This document shows positions 1 to 7,536 of a stretch of DNA of 23,837 nt, piece after piece (positions within the stretch are counted from its first letter, which is position 1; the number at the start of each line of letters is the position of its first letter). Both the position numbers and the translations under genes were made by a program. Origin of the DNA: CAZYME01 sp964648115 (GTDB lineage: Bacteria > Pseudomonadota > Gammaproteobacteria > Legionellales > Legionellaceae); assembly GCA_964648115.1 (NCBI GenBank), contig CAZYME010000034.1, positions 1 to 23,837 on the forward strand. Reading direction: 5' to 3'. The notes under the pieces were generated by a model. The model was given only the letters and a program-made list of their open reading frames with translations. It did not search any database and was not told where the DNA came from.

Positions 1-32
1 GCTAGTACGCTACCAGGCTGCGCTACGCCCCG
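1..32 (-). tRNA. tRNA-Pro, 5' part only (runs off the window)
   Basis: Read on the minus strand, the segment starts CGGGGCG (7-nt acceptor strand), then TA, then a D-arm with stem GCGC/GCGT around the loop AGCCTGGTA, and then the start of an anticodon stem (CTAGC). A C at position 1 and this D-arm are characteristic of bacterial proline tRNAs. The anticodon and 3' half lie outside the window, so the GGG/TGG/CGG isoacceptor cannot be read. A well-formed promoter sits immediately upstream, which supports a real gene. Confidence 0.85.
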
Positions 33-43
33 ACTGGAGAGGA

Positions 44-72
44 ATAATAACGTCTCTTTACTTAAATGACAA
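44..72 (-). promoter_or_regulatory. sigma70-type promoter of the tRNA-Pro gene
   Basis: On the minus strand a -35 TTGTCA (67-72) and a -10 TATTAT (44-49) are separated by exactly 17 nt. The predicted transcription start lies only a few nt before the tRNA 5' end at 32, as usual for tRNA promoters. The promoter fits between the gcdH stop codon (87) and the tRNA. Confidence 0.7.
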
Positions 73-86
73 GATTCAATGGAAAG

Positions 87-1244
87 TTAACCAAAAGCAT
101 TAATCCCCGTGATATGACGCCCCAATACCAACGTGTGAACATTGTCCGTCCCTTCATAGGTAAATACTGACTCCAAATTCAACATATGGCGAATCACCGG
201 GTATTCCAGGCTAATACCATTCGCACCTAATAAATTCCGACAACCGCGCGCGATTTTGAGTGCTTCGCGGCAGGCATTGCCCTTAGCCAGCGAAATCATT
301 ACGGGTGTTTCGCGCCCCGCATCTTTTAGACGACCAATTTGTAAATTCATACACTGTGCTTTCACAATCTCGGTATACATGTCAGCCAAATCTTTTTGAA
401 TCAATTGAAAACTAGCAAGTGGTTTATCAAATTGTTTGCGCTCTAATAAATAATCGCGCGTGGCATCAAAACACGCCATCGCGGCACCTATTGCACCCCA
501 TGCAATACCGTATCTTGCCTGGCTTAAACAACTTAATGCGGCACCCAATCCCTTTTCAGTACCTGATAGCAGGTTTTCATCGGGAACAAATACATCCTCG
601 AATATTAATTCACCCGTGATTGACGCGCGCAATGACATTTTTAATTTGATTTCTCTACTGCTAAATCCTTTAAACGCCTTTTCGACTATAAACCCACGGA
701 TCCCTTTTTCTGTTTGTGCCCAAACAATTGCAATATCGGCGATCGTTGCATTAGTAATCCACATCTTTGCGCCATTTAACCGCCACCCCCCGTCTACCTT
801 TTTTGCATTGGTGCGCATACTGCCTGGGTCAGATCCTGAGTCAGGCTCAGTCAAACCAAAACAACCTATCACTTCACCTGCAGCCATCTTTGGTAAAAAT
901 CGTTTTTTTTGTGCTTCGTTGCCGTAACGAAAAATAGGATACATGCATAATGAACTTTGCACAGAGACAAAACTACGTATTCCGCTATCACCTCGCTCTA
1001 ATTCTTGGCATACCAAACCATATGCCACATAAGAAGCATCTGCACCACCATATTGCGCAGGTAAGGTTAATCCTAATAAACCCAATTCCGCTGATTTTTT
1101 TATCAGCGCAGGAGGAAACGTTGCATGCTCAAATGACTCAGGCATGAGTGGAACGACATCTTGGCTAACAAAGCGCGCCACGCTATCACGTATCATGCGC
1201 TCATCATCTTGCAATTGTTCATCAAGAAATAGTAAGTCGTCCAC
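87..1244 (-). CDS. gcdH: Glutaryl-CoA dehydrogenase (acyl-CoA dehydrogenase family)
   Basis: 385 aa FAD enzyme expected to oxidise and decarboxylate glutaryl-CoA to crotonyl-CoA in lysine/tryptophan catabolism. Glutaryl-CoA dehydrogenase signatures seen: IRSFVSVQSSL near residue 90 (the Arg and Ser that bind the substrate carboxylate), GCFGLTEPDSGSDPGSM (flavin/acyl-CoA contact), SLRASITGELIF, ARYGIAWG, and TYEGTDNVHTL near the C-terminus with the catalytic base Glu364. The length fits the family without a mitochondrial presequence. The start is a GTG at 1242-1244 preceded by AAGGAG about 7 nt upstream. It overlaps the end of the E1 gene by 23 bp, so the two are probably co-transcribed and translationally coupled. 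The glutaryl subfamily call rests on strong similarity to GCDH motifs; the substrate itself is inferred. Confidence 0.93.
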   Translation of the reverse strand: MDDLLFLDEQLQDDERMIRDSVARFVSQDVVPLMPESFEHATFPPALIKKSAELGLLGLTLPAQYGGADASYVAYGLVCQELERGDSGIRSFVSVQSSLCMYPIFRYGNEAQKKRFLPKMAAGEVIGCFGLTEPDSGSDPGSMRTNAKKVDGGWRLNGAKMWITNATIADIAIVWAQTEKGIRGFIVEKAFKGFSSREIKLKMSLRASITGELIFEDVFVPDENLLSGTEKGLGAALSCLSQARYGIAWGAIGAAMACFDATRDYLLERKQFDKPLASFQLIQKDLADMYTEIVKAQCMNLQIGRLKDAGRETPVMISLAKGNACREALKIARGCRNLLGANGISLEYPVIRHMLNLESVFTYEGTDNVHTLVLGRHITGINAFG

Positions 1245-3450
1245 GTTCCTTCTCCTTTATTGTCTTAACCGCTTCAATAATCTTATCTCGACTCGGTAAT
1301 AAATACTGCCATGCATTTCCCAAGGGAATAAAACAATCTTCACCTGTAATTCGTTTGATTTTTAAGCGCGGCGATGCGTGCTCCACCAGAAGAGTCATCA
1401 AACCCTCACTCAAAGAGCCACTACGACGGCCTTCATCTACAATCAACACATGCTTAGCTTCACCAATTTCCCGTAATATAGCATCTACAGGAAGAGGACT
1501 CAGCCAATGCAAATCAACTACTTTTACTTCAATGCCGTGCTGTTCGCTTAGTATTTTTTCCGCTTGTCGTGATAAATAATAACCATTAGCATAAGTAAGG
1601 ATCACCACATCGCCTTGGCCATAACTGCTTACCTCACCGAAAGCAATGCTCTCGTCTAATGGCGGATAATCAAACAACCAACCATTATCACCAGGCTCAT
1701 GCAGGTCTTTTGTCATGTACAACGCAATGGGCTCCAAGAAAACTACAACACGCCCTTCTTGTTGAGCCATCCTCATACATGTGCGTAATATTTTAGCAGC
1801 ATCAGGCCCGTTTGATGGGCAGGCGACTATCACGCCTGGCAGATCACGCAGTACGGCTATCGAATTATCATTGTGAAAATGGCCCCCAAATCCTTTTTGA
1901 TAAGCAAGACCCGCAATACGAATCACCATTGGGTTTTGATACTGCCCATTAGAAAAAAAGGATAAAGTTGAAGCCTCACCCCGTAATTGATCTTCAGCAT
2001 TATGCAAATAAGCTAAAAACTGAATCTCTGGTACAGGAAGAAAACCATTATGAGCCATTCCAACCGCGCTACCTAAAATGGTTGTTTCATCAAGAATAGT
2101 GTTGAAAACACGCCGTTGACCAAAGCGCGCCTGCAAATCAGCAGTGACTCGATAAACCCCACCTTTTTTCCCTACATCTTCCCCAAAAACCAACATGTTA
2201 GGATATTGCGTCAATAAGTCCGTCAAAGCAAAATTGATTTGCTGACACAAGTTACGCTTCATAGAAAGTTGGGCATAATTGGCCCCGAAAACCGCTTTAC
2301 GCCGCTCTTCATCTGGCAGGAAATACACATCTTCATTACGATACTTCGGTAGCAAAGACGACATTATTTCATCGGCACTACTTAATTGAGGGCAATTAAG
2401 CACCTCAATAGCTTTGGCTTTAATCAATGCGCGGTTATCTTCATACAAATCCACTATTCCTTGCAGCGACATCCACCCTGCGCGATAAAGAAGCGCAGCG
2501 GTGTGTAAAAGAGGATCTTCTGCTTCAATGCGTTCAATCTCAGTCAAACTACGATATTGTGATTCAATATCAGAACCAGCATGCCCCAATAAACGCACAC
2601 AGCGCATATGTAAGAAAACCACTTGCCTCTTCATACGTGCTATCTGAGAAGCCTCGATGGCTTTAGCATAACAATCAGCAATATTTAAACCATCACAAGC
2701 AATATAATTAAAGCCAGGACGGTTTTTAACTGATGACTCGATCCAGTTCTCGGAGGTAGGCACTGAAATACCAATCCCATTGTCCTCACAGATTAGCACT
2801 AAGGGCAAAGGATACTGTTGCTCTGCAATCCATGAACAAGCATTTAGAGTAGCTTGTGCAGCAGCATGGTTTACGGATGCATCTCCAAAAGAACATAGAA
2901 TAACTGAATCGGATGGTAATTTACTGCGAATCCGTAATTCTTTAGCGCGTGTTATCGAGACCGCGGCGCCCAAAGACTTGGGTAAGTGTGAGGCGATGGT
3001 TGATGTTTGTGGTGGAATAGTTAAAGGTACGCTACCAAACACCTTGTGTCGCCCACCTGCGATAGGATCAGCTGCTGCGGCCACCAATGATAGTAGGATA
3101 TCACGTACCCCATCGGTACCTTTTACTTGTTTTGCACGCTGCAAATAGAATGCACCACTGCGATAATGCAAAAATGCCATGTCGGTATATTTAAATACAT
3201 GACCAAACACAGCGTTACCTTCATGACCGCTGCTCCCAATGGTGTAATAAGACAAACCCTTGTCCTTGAGCTGACGAGCTATCAAATCTAGTAGACGTGA
3301 TTTAATTTGGGAGTCAAATAAGTCAATGGCTGTTTTTTTATCTAGTCCAGCCATTGCTGGGGTAGTGATACTTTTAGCTTGCGGAAAATTCGCATGTTTA
3401 ACACGCTTTAAAAATTGCTCATTAACCACGCTGGCTCTATCCAACATCAT
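1222..3450 (-). CDS. Fused alpha/beta TPP-dependent 2-oxoacid dehydrogenase E1
   Basis: 742 aa from the ATG at 3450. The N-terminal half (about residues 11-366) is an E1-alpha domain: IGSSGHEGNAVFG, an HYRSG segment, and the thiamine diphosphate/Mg motif running from GDASVN (about 189) to EDNGIG (about 222). The C-terminal half (about 396-742) is an E1-beta transketolase-type domain (VFGEDVGKKGGVYRVT, FNTILDETTILGSAVGMA, AGLAYQKGFGGHFHND). In most bacteria these are two polypeptides of the branched-chain 2-oxoacid or pyruvate dehydrogenase complex. No E2 or E3 gene is in the window, so the complex must be completed elsewhere. The frame stays open to a TTG at 3507, but that would place the predicted promoter inside the gene; the tandem ATGs at 3450/3447 fit better. 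The true substrate (branched-chain 2-oxoacids or another 2-oxoacid) cannot be read from sequence. Confidence 0.9.
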   Translation of the reverse strand: MMLDRASVVNEQFLKRVKHANFPQAKSITTPAMAGLDKKTAIDLFDSQIKSRLLDLIARQLKDKGLSYYTIGSSGHEGNAVFGHVFKYTDMAFLHYRSGAFYLQRAKQVKGTDGVRDILLSLVAAAADPIAGGRHKVFGSVPLTIPPQTSTIASHLPKSLGAAVSITRAKELRIRSKLPSDSVILCSFGDASVNHAAAQATLNACSWIAEQQYPLPLVLICEDNGIGISVPTSENWIESSVKNRPGFNYIACDGLNIADCYAKAIEASQIARMKRQVVFLHMRCVRLLGHAGSDIESQYRSLTEIERIEAEDPLLHTAALLYRAGWMSLQGIVDLYEDNRALIKAKAIEVLNCPQLSSADEIMSSLLPKYRNEDVYFLPDEERRKAVFGANYAQLSMKRNLCQQINFALTDLLTQYPNMLVFGEDVGKKGGVYRVTADLQARFGQRRVFNTILDETTILGSAVGMAHNGFLPVPEIQFLAYLHNAEDQLRGEASTLSFFSNGQYQNPMVIRIAGLAYQKGFGGHFHNDNSIAVLRDLPGVIVACPSNGPDAAKILRTCMRMAQQEGRVVVFLEPIALYMTKDLHEPGDNGWLFDYPPLDESIAFGEVSSYGQGDVVILTYANGYYLSRQAEKILSEQHGIEVKVVDLHWLSPLPVDAILREIGEAKHVLIVDEGRRSGSLSEGLMTLLVEHASPRLKIKRITGEDCFIPLGNAWQYLLPSRDKIIEAVKTIKEKERGRLTIS

Positions 3451-3484
3451 GACACCGGTATATTGACCAATTACAAGGGAGATC

Positions 3485-3522
3485 AGTATAGTAAAAGGAC
3501 TTTGCAAAGTACAAGCTATACT
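3485..3522 (-). promoter_or_regulatory. Promoter of the E1-gcdH operon with overlapping palindrome
   Basis: On the minus strand -35 TTGTAC (3509-3514) and -10 TATACT (3485-3490) are separated by 18 nt, giving a leader of roughly 28 nt to the ATG at 3450. The spacer contains the perfect 12-bp palindrome ACTTTGCAAAGT (3499-3510). A second inverted pair, AGTATAG (3485-3491) and CTATACT (3516-3522), is nearly concentric with it. This looks like a dimeric repressor operator over the promoter. The regulator is unknown. Confidence 0.5.
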
Positions 3523-3568
3523 AAAGATTTAAAGTGCGGTTAAATTTATTTAGTCTCGTGTAGGAAAA

Positions 3569-3595
3569 CCCGGATATCCTTCGGCCATCCAGGCT
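3569..3595 (+). repeat. Partial copy of the TAGCCTGGAT-type palindromic repeat
   Basis: The stretch begins CCCGGAT and ends CCATCCAGGCT, the same beginning and end as the right half of the complete element at 22416-22500, with a shorter and diverged middle. It is probably a decayed half-element. It lies in the untranslated region before the small lipoprotein gene. I see no convincing promoter in 3523-3622. Confidence 0.4.
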
Positions 3596-3622
3596 CCGGG
3601 ACTTAATTTAATTGGATTAAAC

Positions 3623-3793
3623 ATGAAATGGATAGCACTTTTACTTATACCACTACTATCAGCCTGTATTTGCACGCAAACTGAGGTTTTAGAATCTCCC
3701 CAAGTTAGGGCAACCTCTCCCAAATGTAAAAGTGCATTTATGAGGCAAGCACCGTCGATCGATGTGACAACTACGACGATTAAATTTTATTAA
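3623..3793 (+). CDS. Small predicted lipoprotein, 56 aa
   Basis: The ATG at 3623 opens MKWIALLLIPLLSAC, a textbook lipoprotein signal: a Lys, a hydrophobic core and the lipobox L-S-A-C, with Cys15 as the predicted lipidated residue after signal peptidase II cleavage. The mature part is about 42 residues, with further Cys at 17 and 35 and a Thr-rich end (DVTTTTIKFY). No Shine-Dalgarno sequence is obvious, and the family is not one I recognise. The residue after Cys15 is Ile, not Asp, so outer-membrane sorting is more likely than inner-membrane retention. The gene is isolated between the E1 promoter region and a palindromic repeat. The call rests mainly on the lipobox. Confidence 0.55.
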   Translation: MKWIALLLIPLLSACICTQTEVLESPQVRATSPKCKSAFMRQAPSIDVTTTTIKFY

Positions 3794-3900
3794 TTGATTA
3801 CAGATCCCATAAGAAATCTGCATTAACACCTACTTACCAGGATTAATAGTGGCTACATTATCATCCCTCTCAGCTTGTTTATCTGCATTACGCATAAGAA

Positions 3901-3983
3901 GTAGGCTGGCGCTGAGCGTTAGCGAAGCCCAGCAAGCTCGTGATCATCTCTGCTGGGCTTCATTTCATTCAGCACCAGCCTAC
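3901..3983. repeat. 83-bp palindromic intergenic repeat
   Basis: The ends GTAGGCTGGCGCTGA (3901-3915) and TCAGCACCAGCCTAC (3969-3983) are inverted with one mismatch. An inner pair AAGCCCAGCA (3925-3934) and TGCTGGGCTT (3951-3960) is perfect. The transcript would fold into a long hairpin. This composition resembles the REP/MITE-like GTAGGCTGG-type elements scattered in many proteobacteria. The rest of 3794-4040 shows no gene I can support. Confidence 0.75.
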
Positions 3984-4040
3984 AGTTTGGCTTATCTTAG
4001 CGCCATTCAGCCCTGGCTCCTGGAAATAAGGTAATTAGCT

Positions 4041-4387
4041 ATGTCATTCAATATTATTGATATTTCAACGGTACCAAGCAAAACGTGGGGGGATAATTGC
4101 TTTGCCTGGACATTATTAGACAGTGCTGGCATGACAGTGCTACAAGAAGAAATGCCGCCAAATACCGCCGATGAAATGCATTATCATGAACATTCAGAAC
4201 AATTTGTTTATGTATTAGAGGATGAAGTAACTATTGATGTCGGGGAAGATAGGGTGATACTTGCCAAACATCAGGGCTCTGCATACCTGTGATGACCCCT
4301 CATCGTGTTATAAATGCCAGCAACAATCTGAATCGATTCTTACTCGTTTCAAATGGCTCTCATAGAAATGATAGAGTTTTGGTCTAA
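4041..4387 (+). pseudogene. Small cupin-fold protein gene interrupted by a -1 frameshift
   Basis: The first frame (4041-4292) gives 83 aa with cupin motif 1 (HYHEHSEQFVYVLEDE, from about residue 48; His pair and Glu as metal ligands), then stops with TGA at 4290. The second frame, from 4289, continues without a gap as MTPHRVINASNNLNRFLLV and ends at 4387. This supplies cupin motif 2 (PHRVINAS, with the remaining metal His). Joined, the product is about 115 aa, a normal length for single-domain cupins. One lost base near 4285-4292 explains the break. AAGG about 9 nt before the ATG could be the ribosome site. A sequencing error is the main alternative. The substrate is unknown. The 3' end overlaps the convergent gene's stop by 4 bp. 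Confidence 0.7.
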
Positions 4388-5190
4388 AAAAAGGGTCGCA
4401 TGCGTTTGACGGCAGCGCGCTCTTCTAATTCTTCAGAAGTCTTTGTTACAAAATGCCCTAGAGAATAATTTGGTTGTGGTTTATATAAAGAGGGCATTTG
4501 TTGTAATACATCTTCTGTTTTTTTTATCAGCGAGTCCAATGTTAAATTGATGATTTTATTTTTGTTAACAAGTTCGTAAAGTATTTGGGATTGTGCAAGC
4601 CCATATAGCATTGCCTGTTGAAATTGCAACACAGATCCTTTTAATGCGGCAATACGGTCAAATGTAAGACCAATAGCTTCAAACGTAAGAACTTCGGTTA
4701 CAGTCTTTTCTAGCTTAGTAATTGCATTTAAAAAAAGACTTTGTTTGAAAATAATAGCGTTCATTTGTTTAATTATTTTACATACCTTTTCCGGTTTTTT
4801 TTGAGACTGCTCTCTTTGTTGTTTCTGATGACGTCGAGCAATACGCAATAGATGCTCAAGTAGTTGATTCAATGCATGTAAAACTTGCTTTAGATCATCA
4901 CTCCCTAAAGCATATTTCATACGCTCGAGGTTTGTCGCCTCAGAGTGTTGGGGTTGAATACCAAGAAGATAAAGCAAGTGTTTGTCAAGTTTAAGTAGCG
5001 ATATTAAGGCATCTTGATTGCTTAAACGGTATTCAAGAATTAACTGAATACTTGTGATTTGCTCTTCTGGTGAAAGTAATTCTGCCTCTGATTCTTTTAC
5101 CAAGTCACTCAATTGATCCTGTGAGTCATCTAATGATTTTGATGCATGTGTAATTAGGTCATTCCAATTATTTAAAAAGTCAGGATTCAT
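4384..5190 (-). CDS. Unknown helical protein with C-terminal E-block; candidate Dot/Icm effector
   Basis: 268 aa, unrecognised, with no signal peptide or membrane segment. It is dominated by heptad-rich, probably coiled-coil helices: residues about 44-75, a Gln/Lys/Arg-rich linker (HQKQQREQSQKKPEK, 121-135), then about 137-230. The last 18 residues are TSEELEERAAVKRMRPFF. They contain EELEE (253-257), an EExxE block of the type enriched within the last ~30 residues of Legionella Dot/Icm substrates, followed by basic residues and a hydrophobic extreme end. The ATG at 5190 has AAGGG about 8 nt upstream and overlaps the MFS transporter stop by 11 bp, so it is the third gene of an apparent ldhA-MFS-unknown operon. 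Effector status is inference from the C-terminus and context. A cytoplasmic structural protein is the alternative. Confidence 0.75.
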   Translation of the reverse strand: MNPDFLNNWNDLITHASKSLDDSQDQLSDLVKESEAELLSPEEQITSIQLILEYRLSNQDALISLLKLDKHLLYLLGIQPQHSEATNLERMKYALGSDDLKQVLHALNQLLEHLLRIARRHQKQQREQSQKKPEKVCKIIKQMNAIIFKQSLFLNAITKLEKTVTEVLTFEAIGLTFDRIAALKGSVLQFQQAMLYGLAQSQILYELVNKNKIINLTLDSLIKKTEDVLQQMPSLYKPQPNYSLGHFVTKTSEELEERAAVKRMRPFF

Positions 5191-6376
5191 AATTTACCCT
5201 TAAAATTTGGGATTCCTTAAACCAAAACATGGCAAAAATAAATGCACAAAAAATACCCAACCCAAATGCCAATGCAAAATTAATTGGTTGGCCAGCATAA
5301 ACGTAACAGACCAATCCTGTGAATAAAGAGGTTAATAAAGCTCGTGAGCTCATAATAAAAGAATTTGCGGGCCCATGAAGGATGGGAATGATAGATAGTG
5401 AGTCAGCAAAAATAACAGGGTAACACATTGCAAAACCGATGCTAAATAGAGACATTAATATGGTTGTCAGATAGGCAGAATATACCTCTTCATAGCTAAA
5501 AATGATAAGCATAAGTGCGGATAGTACAGTCAGCATGACGCCATATTGTGCGGTTTTATAGGGGCCCAATAATGCTATAATTTTGGATGAAAAAATGCTT
5601 GTTAAGGTAAAAAATAAGACGATAATAGTCTGATGCCCGACAAAAGCATAAATCGGTAAGTCGAAGGTTCCCATATATATAAACGCACTGGTTGCCATGT
5701 AAGCCATGTAAGCAGCAAATAGTAAGTTAGGGATCATAGCGGCCGCGATAAAACGCGAGTTTGTGACCAATTGCTTATAATCATCATACATAGTGGTCAA
5801 ATTAAATCTTACCAACTGATTTTTTGATTCAGGTAATTTCCACAGTAGTAAGAGCCACGTAATTGCTGAAAATAATGCCACGAGAGCGTAACTTCCTCGC
5901 CACCCAATAGCTTGGTTAATAAAACCACCTAACGCAGGTGCGCCAGCTAGAACAATTGCCAACGCAGCATTCATAACTCCAAACAGTCTAATTGCTTTGT
6001 TGTTATCATATAAATCCACAATTATTGTATAAACTAAAACGACTGAAGTGCTTGCACCCACACCTTGAACGAACCGAGAAGCCAATAGAAAATAGATTGA
6101 GGGCGCATAAGTACACCCCACAGCTCCTAGGAAAAGGATAGCATTCCCAGCCAGCATGATTTTCCGTCTTCCATATGTATCAGATAAAGGGCCCATAACA
6201 AGGGCGCCTATAAAAAACCCTAGAAAATTATAGGTAATGGTAGACTGGATAATGCTGTCAGATACGCCAAAAAAACCAGCTATATCAAGAAAGCTAGGCA
6301 CAGATAAGTCAATCTCAACACATGCGCAGACCAAGGAAAGTAACAATAGTATTGGTAAAAAATTTTTCCACATCAT
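5180..6376 (-). CDS. MFS drug-resistance transporter, Bcr/CflA-like
   Basis: 398 aa, highly hydrophobic with about 12 predicted membrane helices; inner-membrane H+-coupled exporter by family. Seen: an acidic residue in helix 1 (CVEIDLSVPSF, about 19-29) in the position typical of Bcr/MdfA-type drug/H+ antiporters; MFS motif A GPLSDTYGRRKIML (62-75); and the antiporter motif C region IVLAGAPALGGF (141-152), followed by GWRGSY. GGAG lies 5 nt before the first of two adjacent ATGs (6376, 6373). The gene follows ldhA by about 60 nt and overlaps the downstream unknown gene by 11 bp. The substrate cannot be told from sequence; small-molecule efflux is the family norm. Confidence 0.88.
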   Translation of the reverse strand: MMWKNFLPILLLLSLVCACVEIDLSVPSFLDIAGFFGVSDSIIQSTITYNFLGFFIGALVMGPLSDTYGRRKIMLAGNAILFLGAVGCTYAPSIYFLLASRFVQGVGASTSVVLVYTIIVDLYDNNKAIRLFGVMNAALAIVLAGAPALGGFINQAIGWRGSYALVALFSAITWLLLLWKLPESKNQLVRFNLTTMYDDYKQLVTNSRFIAAAMIPNLLFAAYMAYMATSAFIYMGTFDLPIYAFVGHQTIIVLFFTLTSIFSSKIIALLGPYKTAQYGVMLTVLSALMLIIFSYEEVYSAYLTTILMSLFSIGFAMCYPVIFADSLSIIPILHGPANSFIMSSRALLTSLFTGLVCYVYAGQPINFALAFGLGIFCAFIFAMFWFKESQILRVNYES

Positions 6377-6437
6377 TCTCTCTCCATTTTACGTCGTTCC
6401 ATAAATTAATTTTTGGCGTTTTAGGAAATTTAAAACC

Positions 6438-7427
6438 TTACAGAACCAAGTACACAGGCTCCTTTCTTTTTTCAAAATTGCTGATATTTTCTAGCGTAAT
6501 TTGAGCAATATTATGCACAGCTTCTTGCGTAAAAAATCCTTGATGACCCGTAATAAGCACATTAGGAAACGTTTGTAATCGGCAAAATATATCATCATTA
6601 ATGATATCGCTGGAACGATCCTCAAAGAATAAATTATCTTCCTCTTCGTAAACATCTATTCCCAAATAGCCTAGTTTTTTTGATTTTAGAGCATTAATAA
6701 CCGCTTTTGTGTCTATTAATTTTCCTCTACCTGTATTTATTAACATGGCTCCATCTTGCATCTGAGCTAATGTCTTCTCGTTGATAATGTATTGAGTTTC
6801 TTGATTTAACGGGCAGTGCAAGCTAATGATACGGGAGCTTGCTAATAGCTCTGTTAAGCTGACATATTGTACACCTAACTTTATGCAATTTTTATTTTTC
6901 ACAATATCATAAGCTAATATATTACATCCAAATCCCTTCAAAATGTTCGCTAAAACACACCCGATTTGACCAGTTCCTATTATACCAACCGTTTTTTGAT
7001 ACAAGTCAAAACCCATTAATCCCGTTAAAGAAAAATCACCTTCTTTAACACGATTATGTGCGCGAGGGATTTTTCGGTTCAGAGATAAAATCAGTGCAAC
7101 GGCGTGCTCAGCGACAGCATGGGGGGAGTATGCAGGAACTCGACAAACGCGTATTCCCTTTTCTTGCGCATATGCACAATCGACATGATTATAACCCGCG
7201 GATCTTAAGGCAATAAGTTGGATGCCTCGTTTGTGTAGTCCATCAATTACAACACGATTAATTTTGTCATTAACAAAGCAGCAAGCAACATCAGCCTGTG
7301 GAACTGCATTCAGGCTTTCCTCATTTAAATGGTAGTTAAAATAGGTGATTTGATGTTGATGATCTTGGTTTATTTGGTCAAAAATATCCGGCTCAAATTG
7401 TTGGGTGCTGAAAAAAAGAATTTTCAT
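6438..7427 (-). CDS. ldhA: D-lactate dehydrogenase (NAD-dependent, D-2-hydroxyacid family)
   Basis: 329 aa, the length of enterobacterial LdhA and similar to it throughout. It is a cytoplasmic enzyme reducing pyruvate to D-lactate with NADH in fermentation. Seen: IALRSAGYNHVD (72-83), VPAYSPHAVAEHAVAL, the NAD-binding GIIGTGQIG (148-156), SLHCPLNQET, INTGRGKLIDT with the substrate-binding Arg234, DVYEEEDNLFFED with the catalytic-dyad acidic residue at about 261-263, and TGHQGFFTQEA with catalytic His295. It heads a probable operon with the MFS transporter. Upstream, at 7537-7680, is a MITE-like element. A related D-2-hydroxyacid dehydrogenase specificity is possible, but LdhA fits best. Confidence 0.92.
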   Translation of the reverse strand: MKILFFSTQQFEPDIFDQINQDHQHQITYFNYHLNEESLNAVPQADVACCFVNDKINRVVIDGLHKRGIQLIALRSAGYNHVDCAYAQEKGIRVCRVPAYSPHAVAEHAVALILSLNRKIPRAHNRVKEGDFSLTGLMGFDLYQKTVGIIGTGQIGCVLANILKGFGCNILAYDIVKNKNCIKLGVQYVSLTELLASSRIISLHCPLNQETQYIINEKTLAQMQDGAMLINTGRGKLIDTKAVINALKSKKLGYLGIDVYEEEDNLFFEDRSSDIINDDIFCRLQTFPNVLITGHQGFFTQEAVHNIAQITLENISNFEKRKEPVYLVL

Positions 7428-7536
7428 ATGCTATCGTTGCCATGTAAACCTCAAAATATACCACAAACATAGGAGCCTCCGTTACCTAAGTCCCATTTTC
7501 CACATTGATTAGAATCCAGGCTTGTTGTGAGTGAGG

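Noticed and set aside
460..927. 155-aa frame antisense to gcdH
   Set aside because: Lies wholly within the strongly supported gcdH gene on the other strand, with no recognisable domain.
3451..3507. N-terminal extension of the E1 gene from TTG at 3507
   Set aside because: The extension would include the predicted -10 and part of the promoter spacer, and the E1-alpha similarity begins only after the ATG pair at 3450/3447.
3849..4034. Plus-strand open frame of 61 aa
   Set aside because: It starts with GTG without a ribosome site, and most of it reads through the 83-bp palindromic repeat; composition and position indicate non-coding sequence.
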